This document shows, in pieces, positions 1-9,543 of a DNA stretch of 17,459 bases. This DNA is from an uncultured Rhodocyclaceae bacterium. GTDB lineage: Bacteria; Pseudomonadota; Gammaproteobacteria; Burkholderiales; Rhodocyclaceae. Numbering within the stretch: the first letter of the stretch is position 1; each line of letters starts with the position of its first letter. A program made the position numbers and the translations under genes. A model generated the notes under the pieces. It had not been told where the DNA came from. It ran no database searches and was given only the letters and a program-made list of their open reading frames with translations. Location: the NCBI GenBank assembly GCA_903950295.1, contig CAJBAP010000164.1, positions 1 to 17,459 of the forward strand, in the 5' to 3' direction.

Positions 1-1785
<1,785 letters not shown>

Positions 1786-1906
1786 GGGGAGATCACGCTT
1801 TGCGAACAGGGACGGCTTGCGCCGGAGGGCGGCATCTTATCACGGGGGTATGCACGCCCCCGCCCTGACCTCAAGGCGGCTCGGTCATACGCCGCACCGC
1901 ACTGGC

Positions 1907-2860
1907 TTATTGCCGCTGGGCTACCTGCTGGGGAATGCCTTTTTCGAGGAAACGCGACGGATTCTGCGCAACACCGTTGCTCCTCACCTCGAAGTGCAGG
2001 TGCGGACCGGTCGAGCGACCGGTGGTACCAACCAGGGCAATCTTCTGGCCACGCTTGACGAACTCGCCCTGCTTGATAAAGACCTTGTCGGCGTGAGCGT
2101 AGCGCGTAATCAGGTTGTTGCCGTGATCGATTTCGATCATGTTGCCGTATTGCGGGTGGCGCTCTGACACCTGCACGATCCCCGCAGCAGCGGCAAGGAT
2201 GGGCGTGCCGGTTTCGGCGATGAAGTCGATACCCTCATGCATGGCGGTCTGCCCGGTGAAGGGGTCGAGACGCCAGCCAAAACCGGAAGCCCGGGTGTCG
2301 TCCGCCACCGGCCGCGCAGAGGGCAGCAGGTGCTTGCGAATGCGTTCGTCGAACAACTGGCTTTCGAGTCCCGCGAGGGTCTGGCTGCGCACCTCGATCT
2401 GGCGAGCCAGATCATCCAGCGCGCGCTGCATCTCGCCTGCGGTCAAATTGTCCGGTCGTGTCAGCGGGCCGCCGCTACCGCCGGCGATCTCCACTTTCTC
2501 CGTCTTGGCCTTCCTGGCTTCCGTTACTCGTGCGCCCGCCAGACCAGCGAGTCGCTCGCCCAGGGTGTCGAGTTGCATCAGTTGTCCTTGCATCTGGCCG
2601 AGACGCACCGCCATGTTGGAAAGGCTGTCGCGCAACAACTCGCGCGACTTGCCGGCTTCTTCGAGACTGACGGTACGCAGCAACTCCTGGAGGAAAGGCA
2701 TGCGGATCTCGGCCGCATGACGCACCGTCAGATAGGAGAACATCGAAGACAGCATCAGCACAACGGTGACCAGACCGGCGACCATGAGCGCCATATGACC
2801 GCCAGTGAGCGTAATGCTGCGGGCGGTTGCCATTCGATCGGATACCAGAATAATATGCAT
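1907..2860 (-). CDS. Membrane-anchored M23 family (LytM-type) metallopeptidase
   Basis: This is a 317-residue inner-membrane protein with a periplasmic LytM/M23 domain, the family that cleaves cross-links in peptidoglycan or activates amidases. A single hydrophobic segment lies at about residues 23-46. It is followed by a helical, probably coiled-coil stretch (about 55-175) and the M23 domain from about 205. Zinc ligands of an active enzyme are present: H208 and D212 (HEGID), H256 (YAHADK) and the H287/H289 pair (HLHFEV), so this is not a degenerate EnvC/NlpD-like member. Peptidases of this type commonly lie beside secA in betaproteobacteria. The gene runs in the same direction as secA and diverges from the DciA-like gene, with 34 bp between their start codons. 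The precise substrate cannot be read from sequence. Confidence 0.93.
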   Translation of the reverse strand: MHIILVSDRMATARSITLTGGHMALMVAGLVTVVLMLSSMFSYLTVRHAAEIRMPFLQELLRTVSLEEAGKSRELLRDSLSNMAVRLGQMQGQLMQLDTLGERLAGLAGARVTEARKAKTEKVEIAGGSGGPLTRPDNLTAGEMQRALDDLARQIEVRSQTLAGLESQLFDERIRKHLLPSARPVADDTRASGFGWRLDPFTGQTAMHEGIDFIAETGTPILAAAAGIVQVSERHPQYGNMIEIDHGNNLITRYAHADKVFIKQGEFVKRGQKIALVGTTGRSTGPHLHFEVRSNGVAQNPSRFLEKGIPQQVAQRQ

Positions 2861-2894
2861 GCGTTTCCTTTATCCAGCCACCCGGCCTACCGAC

Positions 2895-3371
2895 ATGTCG
2901 TCGATCCCAAGAGCGCGCAAACCTACCAGCACACTCCCGCTTGGCCGTGGCACATTGATGAACCACTTGGCTACCGCTGACGCTTTTGCTCGTTTAGCCG
3001 AGCAGGCAAATCGCCTGCGGTACCTGCAAACCTTGCTCGATGCCGCCCTGCCTGCTTATCTGCTGCCGGGCACCCACATCGCCAATCTCAAACGGGGTAA
3101 GGTCGTTATCCACACCGACAGCGGTGCGGTTGCGGTCAAGTTGAGGCAGTTGGCGCCACGACTTGCCGAGGGTTTTATTCAACAGGGACAGGAGGTTACC
3201 GGAATCGAGGTCAAGGTGCAAGCACGCCGGCGACCCGCGACCACCGTCCGCCAGAAACAGCCCAAAGTAATAGGGATTCGACCGAAGCAGGCACTCACAT
3301 CACTGGCCAGCGGGCTGGAAGATGACTCCCCGGTGAAGCGTGCGCTGGTAAAACTGCTACGGAATACGTAG
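2895..3371 (+). CDS. DUF721 / DciA-like protein
   Basis: This protein of about 158 residues belongs to the DUF721 family. DciA, the characterised member, helps load the replicative helicase DnaB in bacteria lacking DnaC/DnaI. The family core is visible as LRYLQTLLDAALP, then the beta-strand region (IANLKRGKVVIHTDSGAVAVKLRQL, split here by its glycine turn), ending in a basic low-complexity tail. I chose the ATG at 2895; the same frame is open from 2805, but that would run into the divergent M23 gene. An ATG at 2958 is an alternative. No strong ribosome site marks either. The stop codon abuts the stop of the next, convergent gene with no spare base (TAG at 3369-3371, then CTA at 3372-3374). 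Family membership is likely; the helicase-loading role is inferred from the family. Confidence 0.8.
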   Translation: MSSIPRARKPTSTLPLGRGTLMNHLATADAFARLAEQANRLRYLQTLLDAALPAYLLPGTHIANLKRGKVVIHTDSGAVAVKLRQLAPRLAEGFIQQGQEVTGIEVKVQARRRPATTVRQKQPKVIGIRPKQALTSLASGLEDDSPVKRALVKLLRNT

Positions 3372-3557
3372 CTAAACCATCACGATCAGGCGCTCGAAGG
3401 CCAGCAGGGCAAACAGTGCCAGCGTAAAGATCAGGGCATATTTTGCGATGCGCCAGGAGAGGCTCAGGTAACGCCGCTGCCCGGTAAATAGATAGGCGAG
3501 GATGCCGGTGCCGATGGCGATAACCGCCAGGATGCCGACAATCCGCAGCAGTAGCAC
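3372..3557 (-). CDS. Small two-helix membrane protein downstream of lpxC
   Basis: A 61-residue, very hydrophobic protein with two predicted membrane helices (about residues 2-24 and 38-58) separated by a short basic loop (GQRRYLSLSWRIAK). It starts 6 bp after the lpxC stop and runs in the same direction, so it is probably co-transcribed with lpxC. It ends directly against the stop codon of the convergent DUF721 gene. I do not recognise the family well enough to name a function. The clean membrane topology and tight operon spacing are the reasons for calling it. Confidence 0.72.
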   Translation of the reverse strand: MLLLRIVGILAVIAIGTGILAYLFTGQRRYLSLSWRIAKYALIFTLALFALLAFERLIVMV

Positions 3558-3563
3558 GGCCGT

Positions 3564-4484
3564 TCAGGCGAACTGCAAATCGGGGTAGAGATGCGCCACG
3601 CGGTCGGGCGTTGCTGCCGGCATCTCGAAGCTGGCCCATTCCCAGGCGTCGGCATCGGCCAGCAGGGCCCGCAGCAAGCGATTGTTCATTGCGTGGCCTG
3701 ACTTGTGGGCGCTGAACAGTGCCAGCAAGGGCGCGCCGGCAAGATACAGGTCGCCGACGGCATCAAGCACCTTGTGGCGCACGAACTCATCCGGTTGGCG
3801 CAGACCATCGGCATTCAGGACGCGGTATTCGTCCATCACGATGGCGTTTTCGAGGCTGCCGCCCAGCGCCAAGCCTTGCTCACGCATGGCTTCAACATCC
3901 TGCGTGAAGCCGAAGGTGCGGGCACGGGAGATATCGCGAATATAGGACTGATTGGCAAAATCGACCGCCACCTGCGTACCGGAACGGTCAACCGCCGGGT
4001 GGTTGAACTGGATGGAGAACTCGAGGCGAAATCCCTCGTAAGGCGATAGGCGCGCCCATTTGTCGCCCTCCTTCACCTCTACGATCTTCCTGACTCGCAA
4101 AAAGCGTTTGGCTGCATTTTGCTCGACGATACCGGCTGATTGCAGCAAGAAGACGAAAGGTGAGGCCGAACCATCCATGATCGGGAGCTCTTCGGCATCG
4201 ACATCGACGTGCAGGTTGTCGATGCCCAGGCCGGCCAGCGCCGACATCAGGTGCTCCACCGTACCAAGCTTGACGCCATCCTTTTCGAGGCAGGAAGCCA
4301 TGCGCGTATCGCCCACTGCATAGGGGTCGGCCTTGATCGCAACCGGGGGGTTCAGATCAACACGATGAAACACGATGCCGGTGCCCGGCGGCGCAGGGCG
4401 CAGACCTACCGTCACCTTTGCGCCGGAGTGCAGGCCGACGCCGGTGGCGCGAACGATGGATTTGAGGGTACGTTGCTTGAGCAT
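3564..4484 (-). CDS. lpxC: UDP-3-O-acyl-N-acetylglucosamine deacetylase LpxC
   Basis: LpxC removes the acetyl group from UDP-3-O-acyl-GlcNAc, the committed step of lipid A synthesis in the cytoplasm, using a zinc ion. The 306-residue length matches the family. The active-site residues sit where the E. coli enzyme has them, one position earlier: E77-H78 in VEHLMSAL, H237 and D241 in [10 protein letters not shown], and H264 in [11 protein letters not shown]. The N-terminal [21 protein letters not shown] is typical. In many proteobacteria lpxC follows ftsZ; here the gene upstream, in the same direction with 92 bp between, is the exonuclease III gene. A sequence resembling a -10 box (TAAAAT) lies close to the start codon, but no strong ribosome site is visible. 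Confidence 0.98.
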   Translation of the reverse strand: MLKQRTLKSIVRATGVGLHSGAKVTVGLRPAPPGTGIVFHRVDLNPPVAIKADPYAVGDTRMASCLEKDGVKLGTVEHLMSALAGLGIDNLHVDVDAEELPIMDGSASPFVFLLQSAGIVEQNAAKRFLRVRKIVEVKEGDKWARLSPYEGFRLEFSIQFNHPAVDRSGTQVAVDFANQSYIRDISRARTFGFTQDVEAMREQGLALGGSLENAIVMDEYRVLNADGLRQPDEFVRHKVLDAVGDLYLAGAPLLALFSAHKSGHAMNNRLLRALLADADAWEWASFEMPAATPDRVAHLYPDLQFA

Positions 4485-4576
4485 GGAGGCATTTTATCCC
4501 GAAGGGCGTCACCAACAACGTGAATTAGCAGGGGAAAATCCTTTTGTTGTGCCGCACCAACAGGGGCCGGGACGAA

Positions 4577-5344
4577 TTATTCGCCAAGCTCGGCGACCAC
4601 CGGCGCATGATCGGAGGGGCGTTCCAGCTTGCGCGGCGCCTTGTCGATGACGCACGCGGTACAGCGCCCGGCCAGCGGCGGCGACAGCAGGATGTGATCG
4701 ATGCGCAGGCCGAGGTTGCGCCGGAAGCCCATCATGCGGTAATCCCACCACGAAAAGGATTTCTCGGGCTGCTCGAAGCGACGAAACGCGTCGGAGAAGC
4801 CCAAATCGAGCAGTTGGCGGAAAGCGCCCCGCTCCACTTCGCTGCAGAGAATCTGCCCCTGCCAGGCAATCGGGTCATGCACATCGCGGTCGTCCGGCGC
4901 GATATTGAAGTCGCCCAGCAGGGCAACGCGCGGATAACGCTGCATTTCCTCGCGCAGCCAGCCCGTCAGCGCGGCAAGCCATTGCAGCTTGTATTGATAT
5001 TTATCCGACCCGACCGCCTGCCCGTTGGGCATGTAGGCGCAGATCACTCTTACGCCATCGATCGTGGCGGCGATCAGGCGCTTTTGCGGGTCGACGAATC
5101 CTGGAATATCGCGCACCACCTCCAGCAACTCGGTACGCGCCAGTATCGCCACGCCGTTATAGGTTTTCTGGCCGTTATGGATGGCGTGATAACCGGCGGC
5201 CTCGAGTGCGGCGAAGGGAAAGCCGCCATCCTCGGTCTTGGTTTCCTGCAGGCAAAAGGCGTCGGGCTGCGCGCTGGCCAGCCAGTCCAGAACGTGAGGA
5301 AGTCTGACCTTCAGCGAATTGACATTCCAGGTGGCTATTTTCAT
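4577..5344 (-). CDS. xthA: Exodeoxyribonuclease III (AP endonuclease, XthA family)
   Basis: This 255-residue enzyme of the exonuclease III / APE1 family nicks DNA at abasic sites and removes 3' blocking groups during base-excision repair. Conserved catalytic residues are all visible: N7 (TWNVNS), E34 (QETK), Y104 (CAYMPNG), D145 and N147 (GDFNIAPDD), D216 (RIDHIL) and the D245-H246 pair (SDHAPV). Start MKIATWNVNSLKVRLPH is the standard N-terminus. It runs toward lpxC. Its upstream side at 5345 is where core sequence gives way to the mobile-element-like region, so its native promoter region may have been altered by an insertion. Confidence 0.97.
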   Translation of the reverse strand: MKIATWNVNSLKVRLPHVLDWLASAQPDAFCLQETKTEDGGFPFAALEAAGYHAIHNGQKTYNGVAILARTELLEVVRDIPGFVDPQKRLIAATIDGVRVICAYMPNGQAVGSDKYQYKLQWLAALTGWLREEMQRYPRVALLGDFNIAPDDRDVHDPIAWQGQILCSEVERGAFRQLLDLGFSDAFRRFEQPEKSFSWWDYRMMGFRRNLGLRIDHILLSPPLAGRCTACVIDKAPRKLERPSDHAPVVAELGE

Positions 5345-5395
5345 ATCACCTGAAAAGCCTTGTGGTTACGATGCATACCTCTTTCTTCCGCATTT

Positions 5396-5437
5396 TGGTG
5401 GGTCACTGGTGGGTCATGTCCTCTTGGTGGTGGGTCA
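5396..5437 (+). repeat. Three helically phased TGGTGGGTCA direct repeats
   Basis: Exact copies of TGGTGGGTCA start at 5396, 5407 and 5428. The spacings of 11 and 21 bp are close to one and two turns of the helix, so all copies face the same side of the DNA. They lie 50 bp upstream of xth, at the left edge of the element. The arrangement fits arm-type binding sites of a tyrosine integrase or operators of a repressor; the former is my preferred reading because of the position at the core/element border. Function is inferred. Confidence 0.7.
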
Positions 5438-5761
5438 ATGATACCGCCCTGGCACCCCACGATGTCCAGCCGCGAGATTGCGGATCTGGTTGAGAAGAGA
5501 CACGACGTTGTGAAGTTGAGCATCGAACGGCTTGCTGAGCGTGCTGTTATTCAACTTCCACCATTGATGGAAGTTAAGAATCACCTTGGCCAAGCAGTTC
5601 AAGAGTACCAAGTCGGCAAGCGCGACAGTTACATCATCGTTGCGCAGTTATCCCCAGAATTCACCGCCCGCCTGGTAGATCGCTGGCAGGAACTTTATTT
5701 TTTCCGACACGTTCCAGTTATCGCTGGCCTCCTGCCATGCGTGACAAAGTGGCGGGGCTGA
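5438..5761 (+). CDS. Rha-like phage regulatory protein, probably truncated at both ends
   Basis: The translation contains a segment typical of the phage pRha DNA-binding family: TMSSREIADLVEKRHD, then a region ending in KRDSYIIVAQLSPEFTARLVDRWQEL. Rha proteins are phage regulators that interfere with lytic growth in some hosts. Here the segment sits almost at the start of the frame, preceded by only MIPPWHP, whereas relatives usually have a longer leader. After the conserved RWQEL the sequence changes to an unrelated tail (YFFRHVPVIAGLLPC...), so the C-terminal part is missing or replaced. Possible starts are ATG 5438 and ATG 5462; neither has a convincing ribosome site. It may be a remnant rather than a working gene. 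The family match is good, the functional status uncertain. Confidence 0.6.
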   Translation: MIPPWHPTMSSREIADLVEKRHDVVKLSIERLAERAVIQLPPLMEVKNHLGQAVQEYQVGKRDSYIIVAQLSPEFTARLVDRWQELYFFRHVPVIAGLLPCVTKWRG

Positions 5762-5852
5762 CCGGCGTTGCCGGCGGTGGTTGCGCAGGAGTGCGGCCTT
5801 GGATTGTGCCAGCGGGGACAGGAGTCGATGCTGGCCGGCAAGGAACACTCAC

Positions 5853-6113
5853 GTGCAAACACAAACCAACACCCCCGCCGTAAAAGCGTCTGCCCCACTC
5901 TCGCAATTCGACACCCTGCCTGATACCGCGTATGTCGGCAGTCATGTTGTCCTGAATCTGTACGGGGTTCGCAGCCTGGCCACGCTTTGGAAATGGGAGC
6001 GTGCCGGACGCATACCGCGCTCGCGGAAGCTGGCCGGATCGAGAAACAATTCTTGGTGCGTCGGCGATCTACGTGCCGCTCTTGCCAAGGAGGCCGACCA
6101 TGCGACATCCTGA
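5853..6113 (+). CDS. AlpA/MerR-like helix-turn-helix regulator (first gene of the replication operon)
   Basis: A small, 86-residue protein starting at GTG 5853, with a good ribosome site AAGGAA at 5840-5845 seven bases upstream. The central part reads VLNLYGVRSLATLWKWERAGRIPRSRKLAGSR followed by WCVGDLRAALAKEA (given in pieces), the layout of AlpA-type phage regulators: a winged helix-turn-helix with a W-x-W/E-R-x-G-x-x-P core. Such proteins control excision or early genes of prophages and satellites. It overlaps the next gene by 14 bp and is probably the first gene of the operon. The class is fairly clear, the target is not known. Confidence 0.75.
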   Translation: MQTQTNTPAVKASAPLSQFDTLPDTAYVGSHVVLNLYGVRSLATLWKWERAGRIPRSRKLAGSRNNSWCVGDLRAALAKEADHATS

Positions 6114-6348
6114 TCCCATAAAAGACAAAGCCAGCGGGGCGGCTGGCTATGTCGGTGAAGCGGCAATCGACAGGGGAATCGACGGAAAGAATGGTAACGC
6201 GCAGGGCGCGACGGTAATTGTTTTTCTGGCGTCCTACTCCATTGAAGAGTTCAGGCAGCACCACGCGGCACATGGTCATCGGGTGCGCGAGATGGCCGCC
6301 CGTCTTGCCCTCGCGGTCTTGCGGTTGATCTGGAGGGTGCTGCCATGA
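6100..6348 (+). CDS. Small hypothetical protein of the replication operon
   Basis: An 82-residue protein beginning at ATG 6100 with an excellent ribosome site AAGGAGG at 6087-6093, six bases before the start. It overlaps the preceding gene by 14 bp and the following gene by an ATGA junction (6345-6348), so it is embedded in a coupled operon. The N-terminus is charged and glycine-rich; the middle has a short hydrophobic stretch (ATVIVFLASYS) and the C-terminus is rich in alanine, leucine and arginine. I do not recognise a domain. Confidence 0.7.
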   Translation: MRHPDPIKDKASGAAGYVGEAAIDRGIDGKNGNAQGATVIVFLASYSIEEFRQHHAAHGHRVREMAARLALAVLRLIWRVLP

Positions 6349-7106
6349 CCGCACTCACCCGATACAACGCTGCGCGAACGGCGCTGGCCGAGGCCCATGC
6401 AGTCGATGAGGTCAAGGACATCCGAGATAAGGCCGAGGCAATGGCCGCCTATGCACGCCAAGCTCACGACACCGAGATGATCGCCTGGGTGACAGAGATC
6501 AAGGTGCGTGCCGAGCGCCGGGCAGGTGAATTGCTGGCCGAACTGCCGAAGTCGGCCGGAACAAAAGGGCAACTTCATGGCAAATCTTCTGGCGGTCACA
6601 TCGTAGTACCGCCAGAAGAATCAGCGAAAACCCTTGCCGACCTCGGCATAAGTAAGAACGAATCAAGCCGCTGGCAAAAGCTCGCGGCCGTGCCGGAGGA
6701 CAAGTTCGAGCAGGCGGTTTCGGCGGCCAAGGAAATAGCCGGCGAGGTAACTACTGCCGCGATGCTTCGTGCCTCGAAGGAATCGCAGCCTCCGAAAGTT
6801 GTTGTCCAGGCGCCAGATCAGGAACCAGAAGACGATCTTCTGGCTGCGTACGAGTTAGAAGTCGCTGAGAACCGCGCCTTGCAGGAACGCATCGACACCA
6901 TGACCAAGAGCGACACGGTGGCCGAGTTGGATAAGTGGGTGCAGAAATTTCACCAACTTGAGGGCCGTCTCGGGCAATCGATCACAACCGGAAACGAAGC
7001 GGCCAAACAGGCGCAGCGCCAGGGCAAGCTGCTGAAGCAGATCCGCGAAGCCCTGATGGTAGAGCGTGACTCGGAAATCCTGCCGAAGTTGAAAGGGGGT
7101 GTCTGA
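6345..7106 (+). CDS. ParB-like HTH / coiled-coil phage protein
   Basis: A 253-residue protein whose N-terminal half is a common phage and plasmid module: LTRYNAARTALAEAHAVDE, then an alanine-rich helix (KVRAERRAGELLAELPK) and an HTH-like stretch at about 96-126, TLADLGISKNESSRWQKLA. That last part resembles the ParB/KorB-type helix-turn-helix, although no nuclease or CTPase motif is seen. The C-terminal 85 residues are charged and probably coiled coil. It begins in an ATGA overlap with the gene before and ends one base into the helicase start codon. A DNA-binding partition or replication accessory role is plausible but inferred. Confidence 0.75.
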   Translation: MTALTRYNAARTALAEAHAVDEVKDIRDKAEAMAAYARQAHDTEMIAWVTEIKVRAERRAGELLAELPKSAGTKGQLHGKSSGGHIVVPPEESAKTLADLGISKNESSRWQKLAAVPEDKFEQAVSAAKEIAGEVTTAAMLRASKESQPPKVVVQAPDQEPEDDLLAAYELEVAENRALQERIDTMTKSDTVAELDKWVQKFHQLEGRLGQSITTGNEAAKQAQRQGKLLKQIREALMVERDSEILPKLKGGV

Positions 7107-8584
7107 TGGCTATCGACCTCCGAGACTATCAGGATGCCGCCGTCGAATCACTGCGCAACAACATTCGCGCCGGCATCAAGAACCAGATCCTGTGCATGGG
7201 AACGGGTAGCGGCAAAACGGTGGTGGCCGCCTACCTTGCCGACGAGTGCAACCAGAAGGGTCGGCGCCTGGTGTTTGTCGTGGATCGTGTCGCGCTGATC
7301 GAGCAAACGTCAGAAACGTTCGATAAGTACGGCATTCCTCATGGCGTTATCCAGGCGCAACACTGGCGCTATCGCCCTTGGGAGCGAATCCAGGTGGCCA
7401 GCATCCAGACGCTCGCTCGCCGGAAGTGGCCAGATGCTGACCTGATCGTGGTTGATGAATGTCACGGTATCCACAAAGCCGTGGTCGATCGCATCGGCAA
7501 GCGTGACACGGTGGTAATCGGCCTGACGGCGACACCTTTTACCAAGGGGCTGGGTAAGCATTACCAGCGCGTCGTCAGCGTGATCACCACGAACGCACTG
7601 ATCGCCGACAAGCACCTGGTGCTCTACCGCGTGTTCGCGGCCAGCGAGCCCAACATGGACGGCGCCAAGGTGGTTGCCGGGGAGTGGACGGATAAGGACG
7701 CGGCCGAGCGCGCCATGCCCATAGTCGGAGATTGCGTGGCCGAGTATTTGAAGCACGGCGAAGATCGCAAATTCATTGCCTTCGGCGCGAACGTGGCGCA
7801 CTGCGAAGAGATCCAGCGGCAGTTTATGGCGGCCGGCGTCATCTGCGAGCTTTACACCTACCGAACTGACGACGAAGCCCGCAAGGATATGGTGACTGAG
7901 TTTCGGAAACCGGATTCAACAATTCGCGGTTTGATCAGTGTTGCCGCTCTCTCCAAGGGTTTCGACGTTTCTGACGTGGGCTGCATCATCATGGCGCGTC
8001 CGCTCAAGTCGAGCCTGGCCGAGCACATTCAGATCCTGGGGCGTGGCCTGCGCAAGCATCCAGGCAAGGCGGATTGTCTCGTCCTGGATCACTCCGGAAA
8101 CTGCGTCCGGTTCTGGGATGACATGCAGGACTTCTTCGCGAGCGGCACGGTTGAACTCGACGACGGCACGCGCCAGGAGAAAAAACCAGCAAAGCCCAAG
8201 GAGAAGAAATCAGCGAAGTGCCCGAAGTGCCACTGCGTGCACGATGCCTCGCCATCCTGTCCAGAGTGCGGGCATGCCTACCCGCCGAAGCCGAGCCAGG
8301 TTCGGCACGTACCCGGAACGCTGAAGGAGTTGATTGCCACTGGCGACCGCGCAGCCATCACGCGAAACCTTTGGCCGCAGATCGTCGGCCTGACGCACGA
8401 ACTTGGCAAGGACCGCAAGTGGGCTTTGGCGCAGTACATGAACATTACGGGCGCCTGGCCTGTGTGGGATTTTGAGCGGACGCGCCCCGAGCCGCCATCA
8501 CCGGCCGTTCGAAACAAGGTGAAGGCGCTGCGAATCGCCTGGGCCAAGGGGCGAGAGAAAGGTGAACGGAGGGCCGCGGCATGA
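7106..8584 (+). CDS. Superfamily 2 DEAD/DEAH helicase with C-terminal zinc ribbon
   Basis: A 492-residue helicase of the ResIII/SF2 type found in phage replication modules. Motifs are in order: Q-like DLRDYQDAAV at the start, Walker A GTGSGKT at 32-38, motif II DECH at 117-120, motif III TATPF at 141-145, and motif VI QILGRGLR at 309-316. After the two RecA-like domains comes a lysine-rich linker and a zinc ribbon, CPKC at 372-375 and CPEC at 385-388, then a helical tail. It overlaps the genes on both sides (one base upstream, ATGA downstream). It most likely unwinds the element's origin, working with the primase and initiator encoded next; that pairing is inferred from gene order. Confidence 0.92.
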   Translation: MAIDLRDYQDAAVESLRNNIRAGIKNQILCMGTGSGKTVVAAYLADECNQKGRRLVFVVDRVALIEQTSETFDKYGIPHGVIQAQHWRYRPWERIQVASIQTLARRKWPDADLIVVDECHGIHKAVVDRIGKRDTVVIGLTATPFTKGLGKHYQRVVSVITTNALIADKHLVLYRVFAASEPNMDGAKVVAGEWTDKDAAERAMPIVGDCVAEYLKHGEDRKFIAFGANVAHCEEIQRQFMAAGVICELYTYRTDDEARKDMVTEFRKPDSTIRGLISVAALSKGFDVSDVGCIIMARPLKSSLAEHIQILGRGLRKHPGKADCLVLDHSGNCVRFWDDMQDFFASGTVELDDGTRQEKKPAKPKEKKSAKCPKCHCVHDASPSCPECGHAYPPKPSQVRHVPGTLKELIATGDRAAITRNLWPQIVGLTHELGKDRKWALAQYMNITGAWPVWDFERTRPEPPSPAVRNKVKALRIAWAKGREKGERRAAA

Positions 8585-9543
8585 TGGACTTCGAGAACTT
8601 CTGCTGCACCATCGGCCTGCTGCCGCGCGCCATCGATCCTGACGGGCGCTGGCATCGATGCCCTACCGAGTCACACCCGCACTCGAAGAATGGCGCGTAC
8701 AAGCTGGCGCTCGACGGCGGTATCGGGTTCGCAATGGACTGGTCGATTCATCCCGAGCCGCTGACCTGGCGGCCGGAGGGTGATATCCATCTTCAGCAGG
8801 TCGATCGCGCTGCCATCGAGCGGCGGAAGGCGGATGAGCGCATGCGTACCGCTGCCGCAACCAAGGCCGCACAGGAATACTTCGCCGCATGCCGCCCGTT
8901 GCGTGACGGCCATCCGTACCTTGCGAAAAAGCACCTGGACATGGCCGGCTGCTTCGGCCTGCGTGTCGATGATGCTGGCTGGCTGGTGGTGCCGATGCTC
9001 ATCAGTCGGGCATTCGCTTCGGTGCAGCGCATCAGCCCCGATGGTGAAAAGCTGTTCTGGCTGGGCGCATCAACGCGGGCGGCCAGTTACATCATCCAGC
9101 GCCGCGATGCCTCTCTGACCGTGATCTGTGAAGGGCTTGCCACCGGTCTTGCTATCCATGCCGCCACGCCTACCGCGCGCGTTGTCGTGGCTTTCAACGC
9201 AGGCAACCTGCCTCGCGTAGCCGAGGCATTACCCCGGAGAGGTTTATCCGTGGTGGCTGCTGACAACGATCTTGGCACTCAGGAGAAAACCGGCATTAAC
9301 CCCGGCGTCAGGGCGGCCCAGGAGGCGGCCGGCATCCTCGGATGCGGAATAGCCGTGCCGACTGGCATCACCGGAACCGACTGGCTCGACTATCGCAACG
9401 AGAAAGTTACCGAGCGGCGGCAGGCATATCGGCGCGGCCGTGGCGTCTCGGATAGCGGCATCAGGCGAGCCGTCGACGCAGAAATCAGCGCGGCGATGCT
9501 GCGCAATTCAAAACTGATTGGAGGGCCGCTCAATGGGCGTTGA
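8581..9543 (+). CDS. Toprim-domain phage/plasmid primase
   Basis: A 320-residue protein with a Toprim catalytic fold. The N-terminal part has a cysteine/histidine-containing segment (FCCTIGLLP, HRCPTESHPHSK) that resembles the front of DNA-primase-type proteins. The linker HPYLAKKHLDMAG is typical of phage Toprim primases. The Toprim motifs are VICEGLATGLAIH with catalytic E184 and VVAADNDLG with D228 and D230. It starts at ATG 8581 with GGAGGG at 8568-8573 seven bases upstream, overlapping the helicase stop by ATGA. It probably makes RNA primers, or acts as a primase accessory, at the element's origin. No separate primase polymerase domain of the archaeo-eukaryotic type is seen. Confidence 0.85.
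   Translation: MMDFENFCCTIGLLPRAIDPDGRWHRCPTESHPHSKNGAYKLALDGGIGFAMDWSIHPEPLTWRPEGDIHLQQVDRAAIERRKADERMRTAAATKAAQEYFAACRPLRDGHPYLAKKHLDMAGCFGLRVDDAGWLVVPMLISRAFASVQRISPDGEKLFWLGASTRAASYIIQRRDASLTVICEGLATGLAIHAATPTARVVVAFNAGNLPRVAEALPRRGLSVVAADNDLGTQEKTGINPGVRAAQEAAGILGCGIAVPTGITGTDWLDYRNEKVTERRQAYRRGRGVSDSGIRRAVDAEISAAMLRNSKLIGGPLNGR

Noticed and set aside
1842..1862. GGGGG/CCCCC hairpin between secA and the M23 gene
   Set aside because: Only five pairs with an eight-base loop and no T-run on the relevant strand.
5345..5395. tRNA gene as integration target next to xth
   Set aside because: No cloverleaf or T-arm-like sequence can be drawn in this stretch.
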